Assembly: GCF_002904345.1 (NCBI RefSeq)
Contig: NZ_PEIH01000005.1
Span: 798,449-862,448, forward strand
Reading direction: 5' to 3'
DNA length: 64,000 nucleotides
Source: Bacteroidetes bacterium endosymbiont of Geopemphigus sp.
Lineage (GTDB): Bacteria; Bacteroidota; Bacteroidia; Flavobacteriales; Blattabacteriaceae
Numbering within the stretch: the stretch's first letter is position 1; the number at the start of each line of letters is the position of its first letter. Under the pieces are notes generated by a model, which saw only the letters and a list, made by a program, of their open reading frames with translations, was not told where the DNA came from and did no database searches. The translations under genes and the position numbers were made by a program. Shown here piece after piece: positions 39,698 through 49,052 of the stretch.

Positions 39698-39844
39698 TAT
39701 TTTATACAAGGAAATAAATATATAGATAAGAGCTTGAAAATAAAGGAACAAACATAAAAAACTCTTTAAATTTTATGAGTAAAACAAAATATTCATAAAA
39801 TTCGATAAAGATTTAAATTTATCTACGTTTTTGAACTTATTATC

Positions 39845-40595
39845 ATGCTAGGACACAACAAATGGACCAATATGAAACACAAAAAATCTACACAAGACAG
39901 CTAGGCGCGCTAAACTCTTTACTTATTATAAAAGAACTCTCCATAGCTTTTAGAGAATTCGGTGCAAATCCTCAGAAGAGCAATCCCAGATTAAGAAACG
40001 TCCTGATCAATGTCAAAGGATTAAATATCCCAAAAGATACTCTAAAAAATCATTTAAAAAGGTCTCTAGTAGTGATTGTGATAATTATCGGGAAATCTAT
40101 TTTGAGGGATACGGACCTTACGGTATAGCCATTTTTGTAGAATGCACCACAAGCAACTTCACACATATCATAGCAAATATTCGTGCTATTTTTAACAGAG
40201 GTAGCGGAAATTTAGGTAAGAAAGGTGCCATGGATTTTATATCCAATCGAAAAGGTTTTTTTTATTTCAAAAACAAGATATTTGAAAACCATTGGAAGAT
40301 TTTAAATTGAACATGATTGAAGGAGACACCGAAGATATTAATACCCATGAGGATTTTATTACCATCTATAGCAATTTTGAAGATTTTAGCACCACGCAAG
40401 CCTACTTAGAAAACTCGATGCAACACCTCGTTCAGCCAATTTAGAACGATTCCCAAAAAAAAACGCCAAAAGCCTCTCTATTGAAGAAGCCAAAAAAAAT
40501 CTTATTACTTATTGATCGCTTTTAGACTGATGAAGATGTACAAAATGTATATCATAAATTAGAAGATGAGCGAAGTAATTACATACGAATCAGAT
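39845..40595 (+). pseudogene. yebC: YebC/PmpR family protein, decayed
   Basis: The ATG at 39845 reads MLGHNKWTNMKHKKSTQDS then TAG (family: MAGHSKWANIKHRKAAQD). In other frames follow ELSIAFREFGANPQKSNPRL, YFEGYGPYGIAIFVECTTSN, GSGNLGKKGAMDF, and finally DEDVQNVYHKLEDE. Signatures of the whole family are in order (GGxxP..NPRLR, YEGYGP.GVA, D.QNVYHN). YebC-type proteins act as translation or transcription factors, some easing polyproline stalls. Span of about 250 codons is normal; at least four disruptions. Confidence 0.85.
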
Positions 40596-40744
40596 GATTA
40601 AATCTTTACCCGTGAAGTGTCCATGCATAATTTAAAAATCGATGACCTTATATTATGGACAGAAAACATTTCTTGAAATTTTGCACCAGTGCCTCAGCCT
40701 TATCAACTCTGCCGAGCGCTTGTTTTGTAAATCATGGGTCACCC
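40596..40744. other. Short eroded stretch between the yebC and ldcA relics
   Basis: One plus-strand piece reads LYYGQKTFLEILHQCLSLIN followed by SAERLFCKSWVTQVK, helical and protein-like, probably the remains of a third gene or of a longer neighbour. Not identified. Confidence 0.35.
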
Positions 40745-41730
40745 AAGTTAAGATATAAGATTCTTGATAAACCTTTATCCTCTTAAAAAGGGTGATAAAA
40801 TTGCGCTTATAGCCCCTGCCTATAGTCAGCCACCTGAAAAAACATGCAAATGGCGTTAAAATGGATTAAGGAATGCGGGGCTTATAGCGATTAAGGATTA
40901 CCTTAGCTCTTCTAAAGATTCAGGTCCTTTTTCTAGCATAATCAAGCAAAGAAGTAGTTTATTTCAAAAAGCCCTTAGTGATCCCGCGGTGTAAAAGCCC
41001 TGTAGTTTGTAGCCGTCGGCTATGGAAGTGTACATATTATCGATCGTATCGATTTCTCTTTACCGAATAAGGATCCAAAATGGATCATAGGTTATTCGGA
41101 TATTACAGTTTTTCATGCCCATTTACAAATATGTTACCATTTTCCTAGTATACATGTAACTATATATAGCTACGAACATGCCGGAAAATACCCCTGAATC
41201 TTTTCAAACTCTCGAATCGACTCTTTTTGGAGCGCTTCCTTCCTATAGGATTCCAACTGACAAATTCTGTAAAAAAGGCAAAGGACGAGGAACTCTTTTA
41301 GACGGAAATCTTTCTGTGCTATATAATATTTGCGGAAGTCCCTCAGCGCTGAATACTAAAGATAGTCTATTTATAATTAAGGATATAGGAGAATATACTT
41401 ACCATATTAACCGTATGCCAATGAATCTCAAACGCAATGGTAATTTTGATAAATTACATGGCCTTATTGTAGGTGAAGTGACCCATATGAAAGAAACCGA
41501 TCGTCCTTTTAGAAAAAGGATAAAAAATATAATATTAGACATTGTTGCTAAGTATTCCTTTCCGGTTTTTTTTTGACTTTCCGGTTGGACATGAGACCAG
41601 ATGATCAAGCTCTGGTAATGAGTCTACCCGCGGGACTTTCAGTAGGTCAAGAAAAAGCAACATTGAATTACCTATAAATGTAAGATACATAGGCGAAATA
41701 TCTAATTATCCACCACTAAAATATTTTTAA
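40745..41730 (+). pseudogene. LD-carboxypeptidase (LdcA/MccF family), decayed
   Basis: Begins near LYPLKKGDKIALIAPAYSQ. Later pieces: ALSDPAV, SDIT-type remnant, a clean stretch from 41178 with TLFGALPSYRIP, GTLLDGNLSVLYNICGSP, LFIIKDIGEYTYHINRMPMN, KLHGLIVGEVTHMKETD, and the end FPVFFDFPVGHETR. These are the LdcA family's motifs in order, with the nucleophile-Ser region (GYSD) frameshifted. It would cut the L,D-bond of recycled murein tetrapeptides. About 320 codons, the normal span; multiple stops. Confidence 0.82.
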
Positions 41731-42014
41731 CTTTGACTAAGTTTTTGTAAGCAAAAAGGAAATTCATTTATCATAGATTTAAAAAAAATTGCCGCAGAAA
41801 AAGCATAAGAGATATAAAAAAGGTTTTTTATGCGTGCCTATAGAAAACTCTATCCATAACAGAAAAGACATAATTCTTAATATAATAAGCACTTATACAA
41901 CCTATAGCTGTGCGAAACCTTATAAAAACAAATTCATTTTAACGCAATAAGCCAGCCCTCTGAGAAAAAATACGACAAACACATTATACGTATTGAGAAT
42001 GCTTTTTGAAGGAC
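41731..42014. other. Non-coding debris between the ldcA and histidine kinase relics
   Basis: About 280 bp, AT-rich, no recognised frame or RNA. Confidence 0.4.
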
Positions 42015-42907
42015 TATGTAAATTTCAATTCGAAAAAAAACATTGGTTCCAATACCTAACCTACTGTTTATAAGTACTTTTCTTACATGCGCCTCTACTA
42101 TATACTTGATAATGGCGAGACCTAATATTGAGCTGCATTGTTTACGGTTGCGACTTTTATTAGTTCAATGAAATTTTTCAAAGATACGGGGTATATCTTT
42201 TGGGGGAATGCCTGCTCCGTTGTCTGTAACTGTGATACGAAGCTTTTTATTGGAAAATAAACAAAAAACTGACCGTGATTTTTTTCACTACCGGCATAAT
42301 TGATAGCATTCGCTATCAAATTGATTAATATACTGAATATCCCCAAGTAATATATATGGAAAATATATTCTTCATACATTGAAATAAGTACCTAGTTGTA
42401 CTAGTCCTTAATTTCAAGTAAATCAAAAACCTCTTGCACAAGTGCAACAATATTAAAAGGTTTATAAAGTAATTCGGTCTTACCCAATTCCAGATCAAAA
42501 ATCAGATCAAGATCTTTAACGATATAGATCAGACGCTATAACGATTTACCGATACGATTAAAGTATTTATATTTAATAGTATCGTTATCTATACCCCCTT
42601 CAATAAGCGTAAGCAGGTACCCTTGAGGTAAATAAAAAAGTCTTAAGTTCAATGAGATTTCTTATAAATTCTCTTTGATAATCCTTCTTTTTATTACCGG
42701 AATGGTTAAATTCTTGTGAGTTTTTTAAAAATTTTCTTCTGGCATACTTCTCCATTCTTTTTAATGGACATTTTCCGGATAAAAGAAGAACATATTTCAA
42801 TAAAAAAACAAAAAAGTCGACGAACAGCCCTGTTTAAAATACCGCTCCTTCTTGAAAAAAGAAACTAAACAAATCGAAAGGCATTATAAAAAAGAGTATT
42901 TTTTCAT
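42015..42907 (-). pseudogene. Sensor histidine kinase, decayed
   Basis: Fragments on the complement: QREFIRN..., H-box region with ELKTFLFT (family: SHELKTPL, His not readable), IQGYLLTLIEGGI, IVKDLDLIFDLELGKTEL, then the N-box ILINLIANAINYAG, the G1-like ITVTDNG(A)GIP after a shift, and KSRNRKQCSS, with GTNVFF near the end. These are the HisKA and HATPase blocks of a PhoR-type kinase. Only about 300 codons remain and they are frameshifted. Downstream partner of the response regulator relic. Confidence 0.78.
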
Positions 42908-42933
42908 GTATAAATCCTTCTTATAAAGCCTGC

Positions 42934-43608
42934 TTATAGAGCGTTCATTTTATATCCTACACCTTTGATGGTGAAAAAACGTTCATTACCGAATTTCTTC
43001 CTTATCTCATCGGAGATGTATATCTATTGTACGTTATCCTACCACTTCATTGGTTCAAATTTTTTATAAGTATTTCTTCACGCTTGAATACACGTTATGG
43101 ATTAGAGGCTAGTAAAGCCACTATATTAAATTCCTTCTTAGAGGGATTTCTACATCGTTAAAAAACTTTATGGCCTTGCTTATCGATAAGAATAGAGCCT
43201 ACGGAGGTAGGTTTCATCTATAGACTCACTCTGCGCACGACGCAAAAGTACCTTAATCTTGCTCAAAAAATCTTCGGCTTAATAAGCTTGTTGATATAAT
43301 CATCAGCGCCGGCTTCAAATCCCGCGAGATGGGAATACTTTTCGAGACAAGCAGTAAGGAAAATCACAAGAGTTTCTTTTAGAAAAGGTGTGTTCTTAAC
43401 GAGTTTACACATTTCTATGCCATCTATTTCTGGCATCATGATAAATCTATTAAAATAACATTTGATATCATTACCATGGTCCTTCTTAATCCTTCAGTTC
43501 CGTTCAAAGCTACTTCCACCTTATATCCTTCTTTAACCTAAATTATAAGAGAAGAAATTCAAGGATATCGGATCCATCATCTATAAGTAGTATCTTAGGT
43601 TCTGACAT
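42934..43608 (-). pseudogene. OmpR/PhoB-family response regulator, decayed
   Basis: The ATG at 43608 reads MSEPKILLIDDGSDILEFL (receiver start with its acidic pair, then TAA). Later pieces show LSKIKVLLRRAQSE (receiver-to-effector linker) and the winged-helix end IRKKFGNERFFTIKGVGYKM. The span, 225 codons, is exactly the family's normal size, but stops occur throughout. It lies upstream of the kinase relic; both halves of the system are lost. Confidence 0.82.
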
Positions 43609-43643
43609 AGATTAGATTTTTTATCTAAATAATAATATTTTTA

Positions 43644-44531
43644 TTATATTTTATAAAAAAAATAAGCATGCGATGAAAAATCGCGACTAGAAATACCTGA
43701 TAAATTTGAGTAAATCCCAGAAAGGAGTGCCCGTAAGTTTGTGAGAGAATGATCTTGGTTTTTCTCAGATAAATAACTGATATAAAATGCATCCATAAAC
43801 ATAGGACGAATTTCTTGAAGATACATATGGGTACGATCAGCCAGATAAATCATTGTTTTTGGTGAAAAATGCCACAAATGCCTGGGAAGGTCATAGGCTG
43901 CCCAAAATTGCTTATAATATTGTGAATCCCAGCTCTTATAATTGGGAAGAGCAATGATACATCGACCTCCTGTTTTCAATAAATCAACCAACTTAAAAAG
44001 CAATTGCATAAAATCAGAAACATGTTCTAGTACATGCCAAAGAGTGATTAAATCGAAAGAAGCCGGCTTTGATTTGAGTTGATCCAAATTTTGATACACC
44101 TTATAACCCACTTTTTTTTTCGCCGAAAGACAAGCCGTTAAACTAGGCTCTATCCCTTTAACATTCCAACCATCTTTCTGACAAGACTGAAGAAAAAAAC
44201 CGTTTCCACAACCATAGTCTAGCAAAGCGCCCTTATCAGGAAAGATTTTTCGGAGCCAACTTCGTTTTATCCTCAGATTCCAACTCCTGGTCCATTGATA
44301 AATAATATCAAATACAGAATTACTGACTTCTTTATGAGGAATATAAAATGAAGAATTGTAATATTTTTGAAATTCCTCACAGGAAGGCTGAGGCCATGTC
44401 ATCAAAAGCTCAGATTCCAGATCTTCCAGTAAAGAAAAAGAATATTTAGGAGAAAAAAAGTTCTTTCCATATCGTCCCTCTGCCATAGGACGTCCTGTAA
44501 TAGGAGAGCATGGAAGTTTCTCTGGTTCCAC
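43644..44531 (-). CDS. Class I SAM-dependent methyltransferase
   Basis: 295 residues from a GTG start 12 bp after the mnmG stop and in the same frame. SAM-binding motif I is GALLDYGCGNGFFLQSCQ (about residues 100-117); motif II is GWNVKGIEPS; LWHVLEHVSD and GGRCIIALPNYKSWD follow. The GTG lies inside a parS-like site. The protein belongs to the Methyltransf_23 type found after mnmG in Flavobacteriia, where a surface polysaccharide or lipid substrate is usually assumed. Substrate unknown. The N-terminal part lacks a zinc-finger Cys cluster. Confidence 0.85.
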   Translation of the reverse strand: MEPEKLPCSPITGRPMAEGRYGKNFFSPKYSFSLLEDLESELLMTWPQPSCEEFQKYYNSSFYIPHKEVSNSVFDIIYQWTRSWNLRIKRSWLRKIFPDKGALLDYGCGNGFFLQSCQKDGWNVKGIEPSLTACLSAKKKVGYKVYQNLDQLKSKPASFDLITLWHVLEHVSDFMQLLFKLVDLLKTGGRCIIALPNYKSWDSQYYKQFWAAYDLPRHLWHFSPKTMIYLADRTHMYLQEIRPMFMDAFYISYLSEKNQDHSLTNLRALLSGIYSNLSGISSRDFSSHAYFFYKI

Positions 44532-44538
44532 GTGAAAC
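44525..44538. promoter_or_regulatory. parS-like site 1 (ParB/Spo0J binding)
   Basis: GTTCCACGTGAAAC matches the core of the widely conserved chromosomal parS consensus (TGTTNCACGTGAAACA) at all 14 positions; only the outer T and A differ. It sits in the gap between mnmG and the methyltransferase, covering the latter's GTG. See the second site at 46423. Confidence 0.65.
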
Positions 44539-44543
44539 TTTTT

Positions 44544-46412
44544 CTAACGTCCCATGTGAATGATAAGCGCACTGATATCTGCCGGAGAAATTCCGCTGAT
44601 TCTTGAAGCTTGAGCAATAGAATATGGACGGCGATAAATCAATTTCTCTTTCGCTTCAGAGGATAAGGTGCCTATTTTTAAATAATCAAAATTTTCTGGA
44701 ATACGAATATTTTCAAGGCGTGTAAGCTTAGAGGCCATATGTTTTTCGCGTTCTATATATCCTTTATATTTAAGACGTATGGAAACTTGTTCTATTTCCT
44801 CTTGATTCAGAAGATGAGAAGTCAAATAAGATTGAATTTCCGGTACGCAAAAAAAGTCCTCTATCTTAATCTCAGGACGTGCCAGCACCAGAGCAACTCG
44901 AGTGGGCTGAGAAAGTAAAATGCTATTTTTTTCTTGAAGAACTGGATTTATAGAACTAGGATTCAAATTTGTTTTATCAAAAAAATTTATGCAACGTGCT
45001 ATCTTTTTAAGTTTTCTTTCAAGTTTTCTAAGACGATGATCTTCTACCAGACCTAGTTGATGAGCATAGGGCGTAAGCCGCTCATCAGCATTATCTTGTC
45101 TAAGCAACAGGCGGTATTCAGCACGTGAGGTGAACATGCGATAAGGTTCTTCTGTTCCTTTGGTAACCAAATCATCAATTAACACCCCTATATAAGCTTC
45201 ATTACGTTTTAAGAGAAAAGGCTCCTTTTCATAAATTTTAAGATGCGCGTTAATTCCCGCCATAAGCCCTTGCGCAGCGGCCTCTTCATAACCCGTAGTG
45301 CCATTAATCTGTCCAGCAAAAAAAAGGTTTTCTAAAGGTTTGGTTTCCAAAGAATGCTTTAATTGCATTGGCGAAAAATAATCATATTCTATAGCATAAC
45401 CGGGTCTTAAAATTTTTGCCCCTCCAAATCCAGGAAGTTTACGCAACGCATTATACTGCACCTCTTGAGGAAGAGAAGTAGAAAAACCGTTAACGTAGAC
45501 CTCAGAAGTGTTCCAACCCTCAGGTTCTACAAATATCTGATGCCGATCACGGCCGGAAAAACGATAAATTTTATCTTCAATGGAAGGGCAATAACGCGGA
45601 CCTAGACTTTGTATAGTTCCATTAAACATAGGCGATCGATCAAAGCCCGAACGTAAAATATCATGTAACTGCTCATTCGTATAAGTAATATAACAACTGC
45701 GCTGATTTCTTAAAGAACATGTGTCTGAGTAAGAAAATTTCTGAGGTTTTTCATCGCCAGTTTGCTCTGTCATGCTTGAGTAATCCAGAGATCTGCCATC
45801 CACCCTAGGTGAAGTGCCCGTTTTCATACGGCCCTTAGAAAATCCCAAGGATTGGAGTTGTTCAGTAAGCCCTTTTGAAGATTTTTCAGAAACACGCCCG
45901 CCACTGAATTTCTTTTCACCGATATAAATTAAGCCATTAAGAAAAGTGCCATTAGTGAGTATTACCGCACGACTTTTGATTTCTACGCCCAAAGCAGTTT
46001 TGACGCCTCGCACATATCCATTATGTGTAAGAAGCTCGATAACAGTATCCTGAAAAAAATCAACTCTCAGAAGATTTTCCAGAGCTAAACGCCAGGCCTC
46101 AGAAAAACGCATACGATCGGATTGTGCCCTAGGGCTCCACATGGCAGGACCTTTGGATCGATTGAGCATTCTGAACTGAATCATTGTATGATCTGTAATA
46201 ACACCTGAATAACCACCTAAAGCATCGATTTCCCGAACAATTTGACCTTTAGCAATTCCCCCCATAGCTGGATTGCAAGACATCTGGCCTATAGTCTGCA
46301 GATTCATGGTAATCAACAGTACCGATGAGCCCATACGCGCTGCTGCTGCTGAGGCTTCGGCTCCGGCATGACCACCTCCTACGACAATCAGATCATAAAC
46401 ATTTAGAAACAT
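44544..46412 (-). CDS. mnmG: tRNA uridine-5-carboxymethylaminomethyl modification enzyme MnmG (GidA)
   Basis: 622 residues from the ATG at 46412, the family norm. FAD-binding VVGGGHAGAEAS (GGGHAG at 12-17), NPA.GGIAKGQIVREIDALGG, SRGPA-type LNRSKGPAMWSPRAQ, TGTSPRVDGRSLD, the catalytic Cys region YCPSIEDKI, and the helical C-terminus with ISGISPADISAL. With MnmE it installs the wobble-uridine modification. Its start overlaps the ybeY 3' end by 20 bp. In many bacteria mnmG lies near the origin, which fits the flanking parS-like sites. Confidence 0.97.
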   Translation of the reverse strand: MFLNVYDLIVVGGGHAGAEASAAAARMGSSVLLITMNLQTIGQMSCNPAMGGIAKGQIVREIDALGGYSGVITDHTMIQFRMLNRSKGPAMWSPRAQSDRMRFSEAWRLALENLLRVDFFQDTVIELLTHNGYVRGVKTALGVEIKSRAVILTNGTFLNGLIYIGEKKFSGGRVSEKSSKGLTEQLQSLGFSKGRMKTGTSPRVDGRSLDYSSMTEQTGDEKPQKFSYSDTCSLRNQRSCYITYTNEQLHDILRSGFDRSPMFNGTIQSLGPRYCPSIEDKIYRFSGRDRHQIFVEPEGWNTSEVYVNGFSTSLPQEVQYNALRKLPGFGGAKILRPGYAIEYDYFSPMQLKHSLETKPLENLFFAGQINGTTGYEEAAAQGLMAGINAHLKIYEKEPFLLKRNEAYIGVLIDDLVTKGTEEPYRMFTSRAEYRLLLRQDNADERLTPYAHQLGLVEDHRLRKLERKLKKIARCINFFDKTNLNPSSINPVLQEKNSILLSQPTRVALVLARPEIKIEDFFCVPEIQSYLTSHLLNQEEIEQVSIRLKYKGYIEREKHMASKLTRLENIRIPENFDYLKIGTLSSEAKEKLIYRRPYSIAQASRISGISPADISALIIHMGR

Positions 46413-46857
46413 TATCAAGGTAGTTCCACGTGGAACATTTAAATTTTTGAGATAGTAAATTTAGATAAAAGTCCTCACGCGAACGCATAAGATCTTTTTG
46501 TTTGATGGTTTTATCCTTATAACCCAATAAATGTAAAACCCCATGCGCCATTACGCGGTAAAGCTCTGATTCAAAATATTGTTTCCATTTCAGAGCATTA
46601 TCTTTTACTCTCTCTACGCTTATAAATATATCTCCGGAAAGAGTTTTTCCTTTTACATAATCAAAGGTGATAACATCAGTGAAAAAATTATGATGTAAAT
46701 ATATTTGATTAATAGTCAACAAATATTCATCATCACAAAAAATGAAGTTAATGTCGCCTACACAGGCATTTTCCTGGCGCATTAATTCTTTTAACCATTT
46801 TTTCAACAGAGTTTTTTGAGGAAGCTTAAACAGTGTCTCAAAAAAATAATGAATCAT
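46393..46857 (-). CDS. ybeY: Endoribonuclease YbeY (rRNA maturation)
   Basis: 154 residues. The metal-binding motif reads AHGVLHLLGYKDKT. The first two His are present, and Lys-Asp stands where Proteobacteria have D-H, as I recall for Bacteroidota members. The upstream motif ITFDYV...SGDIFISVERV is also typical. Acts in 16S rRNA 3' maturation and ribosome quality control. It overlaps mnmG by 20 bp; its last codons carry the second parS-like site. Upstream lies the patatin relic in the same orientation, preserving an ancestral order. Confidence 0.9.
   Translation of the reverse strand: MIHYFFETLFKLPQKTLLKKWLKELMRQENACVGDINFIFCDDEYLLTINQIYLHHNFFTDVITFDYVKGKTLSGDIFISVERVKDNALKWKQYFESELYRVMAHGVLHLLGYKDKTIKQKDLMRSREDFYLNLLSQKFKCSTWNYLDNVSKCL
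46423..46436. promoter_or_regulatory. parS-like site 2 (perfect palindrome)
   Basis: GTTCCACGTGGAAC, a perfect 14-bp palindrome, extended by A/A to 16. It is a variant of chromosomal parS. It lies in the last codons of ybeY and 11 bp before the mnmG ATG, 1.9 kb from site 1. The other CACGTG cores noticed (leuS, rsmI, the HlyD relic, inside mnmG) lack the flanking arms. Confidence 0.62.
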
Positions 46858-46867
46858 TTTTCGAAAA

Positions 46868-49035
46868 CTAAAACCAAAAACCTAAGGTTATCTGAATACT
46901 ATTCTTCTCCTTAAGATGTTTGTTTATCAGGAGAATAAATCCAAAACAAACGAAGAGGCCCAAATATACTGTCATAGCCGTAAGAGATGCCAAAGTCCGT
47001 AGATTTATATCTATGCAATTTCAAATCTTTAACTTGATCTTCAAGATTAGATATATTACTTAAAAAACTGATGTAATGATTATTAAAAATTTGATACTGC
47101 AACTCAGCACCTAATAAAAACTTATTCATACCATGAATATAAGCAAAGGAGTAGCCGTAGAAATACTTATTATTAATAAAACGCCTTTGATTTATTCCAC
47201 CCAAATAATTTTGCACACCATAAAAATTCTTTAATTGAGTAAGGCAATCATATTTTTTATCAAATGTAGATCGAAGTCCTAAAGAAGATCTTAAACGAAT
47301 CGTCTAATCCCTGTAAAAAGGAAAATTCATTTGAACCGAAGCTTCCAGAGAAAAGTTTTTTTGATCTTTAAATTTTTTTTGCTCTATGCTATTTTTATCT
47401 GTATTGAAAAAAGAATGATCTAGAAGATTACATTTTAAAACGCTATCAAAAATAAAACTCTTATGGGGAAAATTTAGATTATCTACGTTATCTGCTTGTA
47501 AAGAAATATAAGCGCTCTATAACACACCGCGCCATTTATAATCTTTAAAAGATCTTAAATTCTTTATAAGTATTTTATGTTCCAGGACAGCACTGGCCAC
47601 ATACTGATCTTTCAATATAGATTTTGCATATAAACGTTGTGTAATCTCATAATTTCTAAAGTAATCACTACTTCCGGAAAGATGGACATCTCCAAATGAT
47701 GTAAGAGAGGTTAAAGATTAAAATTGATCATAATCAAAATAATATCCCAAGCTAGTACGCCAGCCGTTATCTGCATAATAATTAAAAGTTCTACGAGGAT
47801 TATCTCCTAAAATCAGATCAGCTGACATAAAAGCATTTTTTGAAAAAAGCTCTCTGGAGGTTAAGTTGAATAATACTCCTTCTTAAAAGGATGGCTATAA
47901 TGTACACATACTTTAAAAAGAAGCTCGCTGGGATTTTCCTGAATAGTAAATACTAGGTAATCAACCAATTAAGAGGTTACGAGCTTATAATTAACATTCA
48001 GAAAATTTCCTGTAGCATATAACGCTTTTACTCGGTTTCGAAGTTTTTCATAAGTAGTTCTCTTAAAGAGTTGAATACCTATTTTAGGTAACACATAGGT
48101 AGGCTCGTATTGATCAAGATCATCGACTTAATCAAGACCATCGACATGGATGCTGGTTATAAATATGGAGCGCTCCTTTACAAGAGGAGGATTTACCGGA
48201 AAAAACTCTTTCTTTTGAACACGAACCAATTTTTCAAGTGATTCAATGGATTGCATAGCCGCTTTTTCCCCCTTATTGATGATTTTTACTTTCGCAATAA
48301 AATCCACTATGCAGTATTGTTTTATTATATCCGGGACGATCAAAATATCCGCGACCTTTCTTTGCTCAATATTATCAAGGGAACTCCCATAAGAAGCGAC
48401 CTTCTCAAGAATTCTTCATCACATCTACAGCGATAACGAGATCTACGCCTTATTCTTTTAATTATTTTACAGGTATGTTCACCGAAACACCTCTATCTAT
48501 ATAAAGACGTCTATTGATCTCTACCGGAGCTATAAGAGAAGGAGAAGCAGTGCTTGCCAGCACAGACTGTACCAGATCACCTTCTTTCATCAAAGAAAGT
48601 TTACTTGTTTCCAAATCAGTGGAAGTGCAAAGAAAGGGTATGAACAACTGAGAATAATCTAAAATGTGACGCACTGGAAAAAAGCGATGAGAGTAATTCC
48701 GAATGCCATGTCCCCGGGAAAGCTCCTGAGACAAACGAACTTTAAAATTGTCAAAAGACAATTTCGCTAAATAACGCTCGTGATACTTTTTATCAAAAAA
48801 AGCAAATTCGCGCGATTCTTTTCCATAAACAGCACATCAATAAAATTAGTTGTATCATAGACGAGTTTTTCAAGCTCCTGTGCAGAATAACCCGCAGCAT
48901 ACAAGACCCCTATTAATGATCCAGTACTTGTTTACCGGCAATATAATTTAAACGAAAGTCAAGTCGATCAATAGAGCGAAAAACAGAAGAAAAAAGCCAA
49001 GCCAGACTTACAAATCTACAAGAAGACATTCCTAT
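46868..49035 (-). pseudogene. Patatin-like phospholipase with C-terminal barrel, decayed
   Basis: From the 5' side (complement): SIGVLYAAGYSAQELEKLVY remnant after the lost GxSxG, then FLCTSTDLETSKLSLMKEGD, VLASTASPSL, and the DGG/DRG-type IDRGVSVNIPVK, all of the RssA-type patatin domain. A POTRA-like and beta-barrel region follows, ending NDGLR-like GPLRLFWIYSP and SIQITLGFWF with a terminal Phe. About 720 codons of span match the PlpD/BamA-like patatin proteins of Bacteroidota. Stops and frameshifts throughout. Lies directly upstream of ybeY, as I recall for flavobacterial operons. Confidence 0.8.
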
Positions 49036-49052
49036 AGCATTTTATCAAAAAA

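Noticed and set aside
46530-46560. YbeY as inactive for lack of the third His of the metal motif
   Set aside because: Lys-Asp at this place is, as far as I recall, normal in Bacteroidota YbeY proteins; the frame and length are intact.
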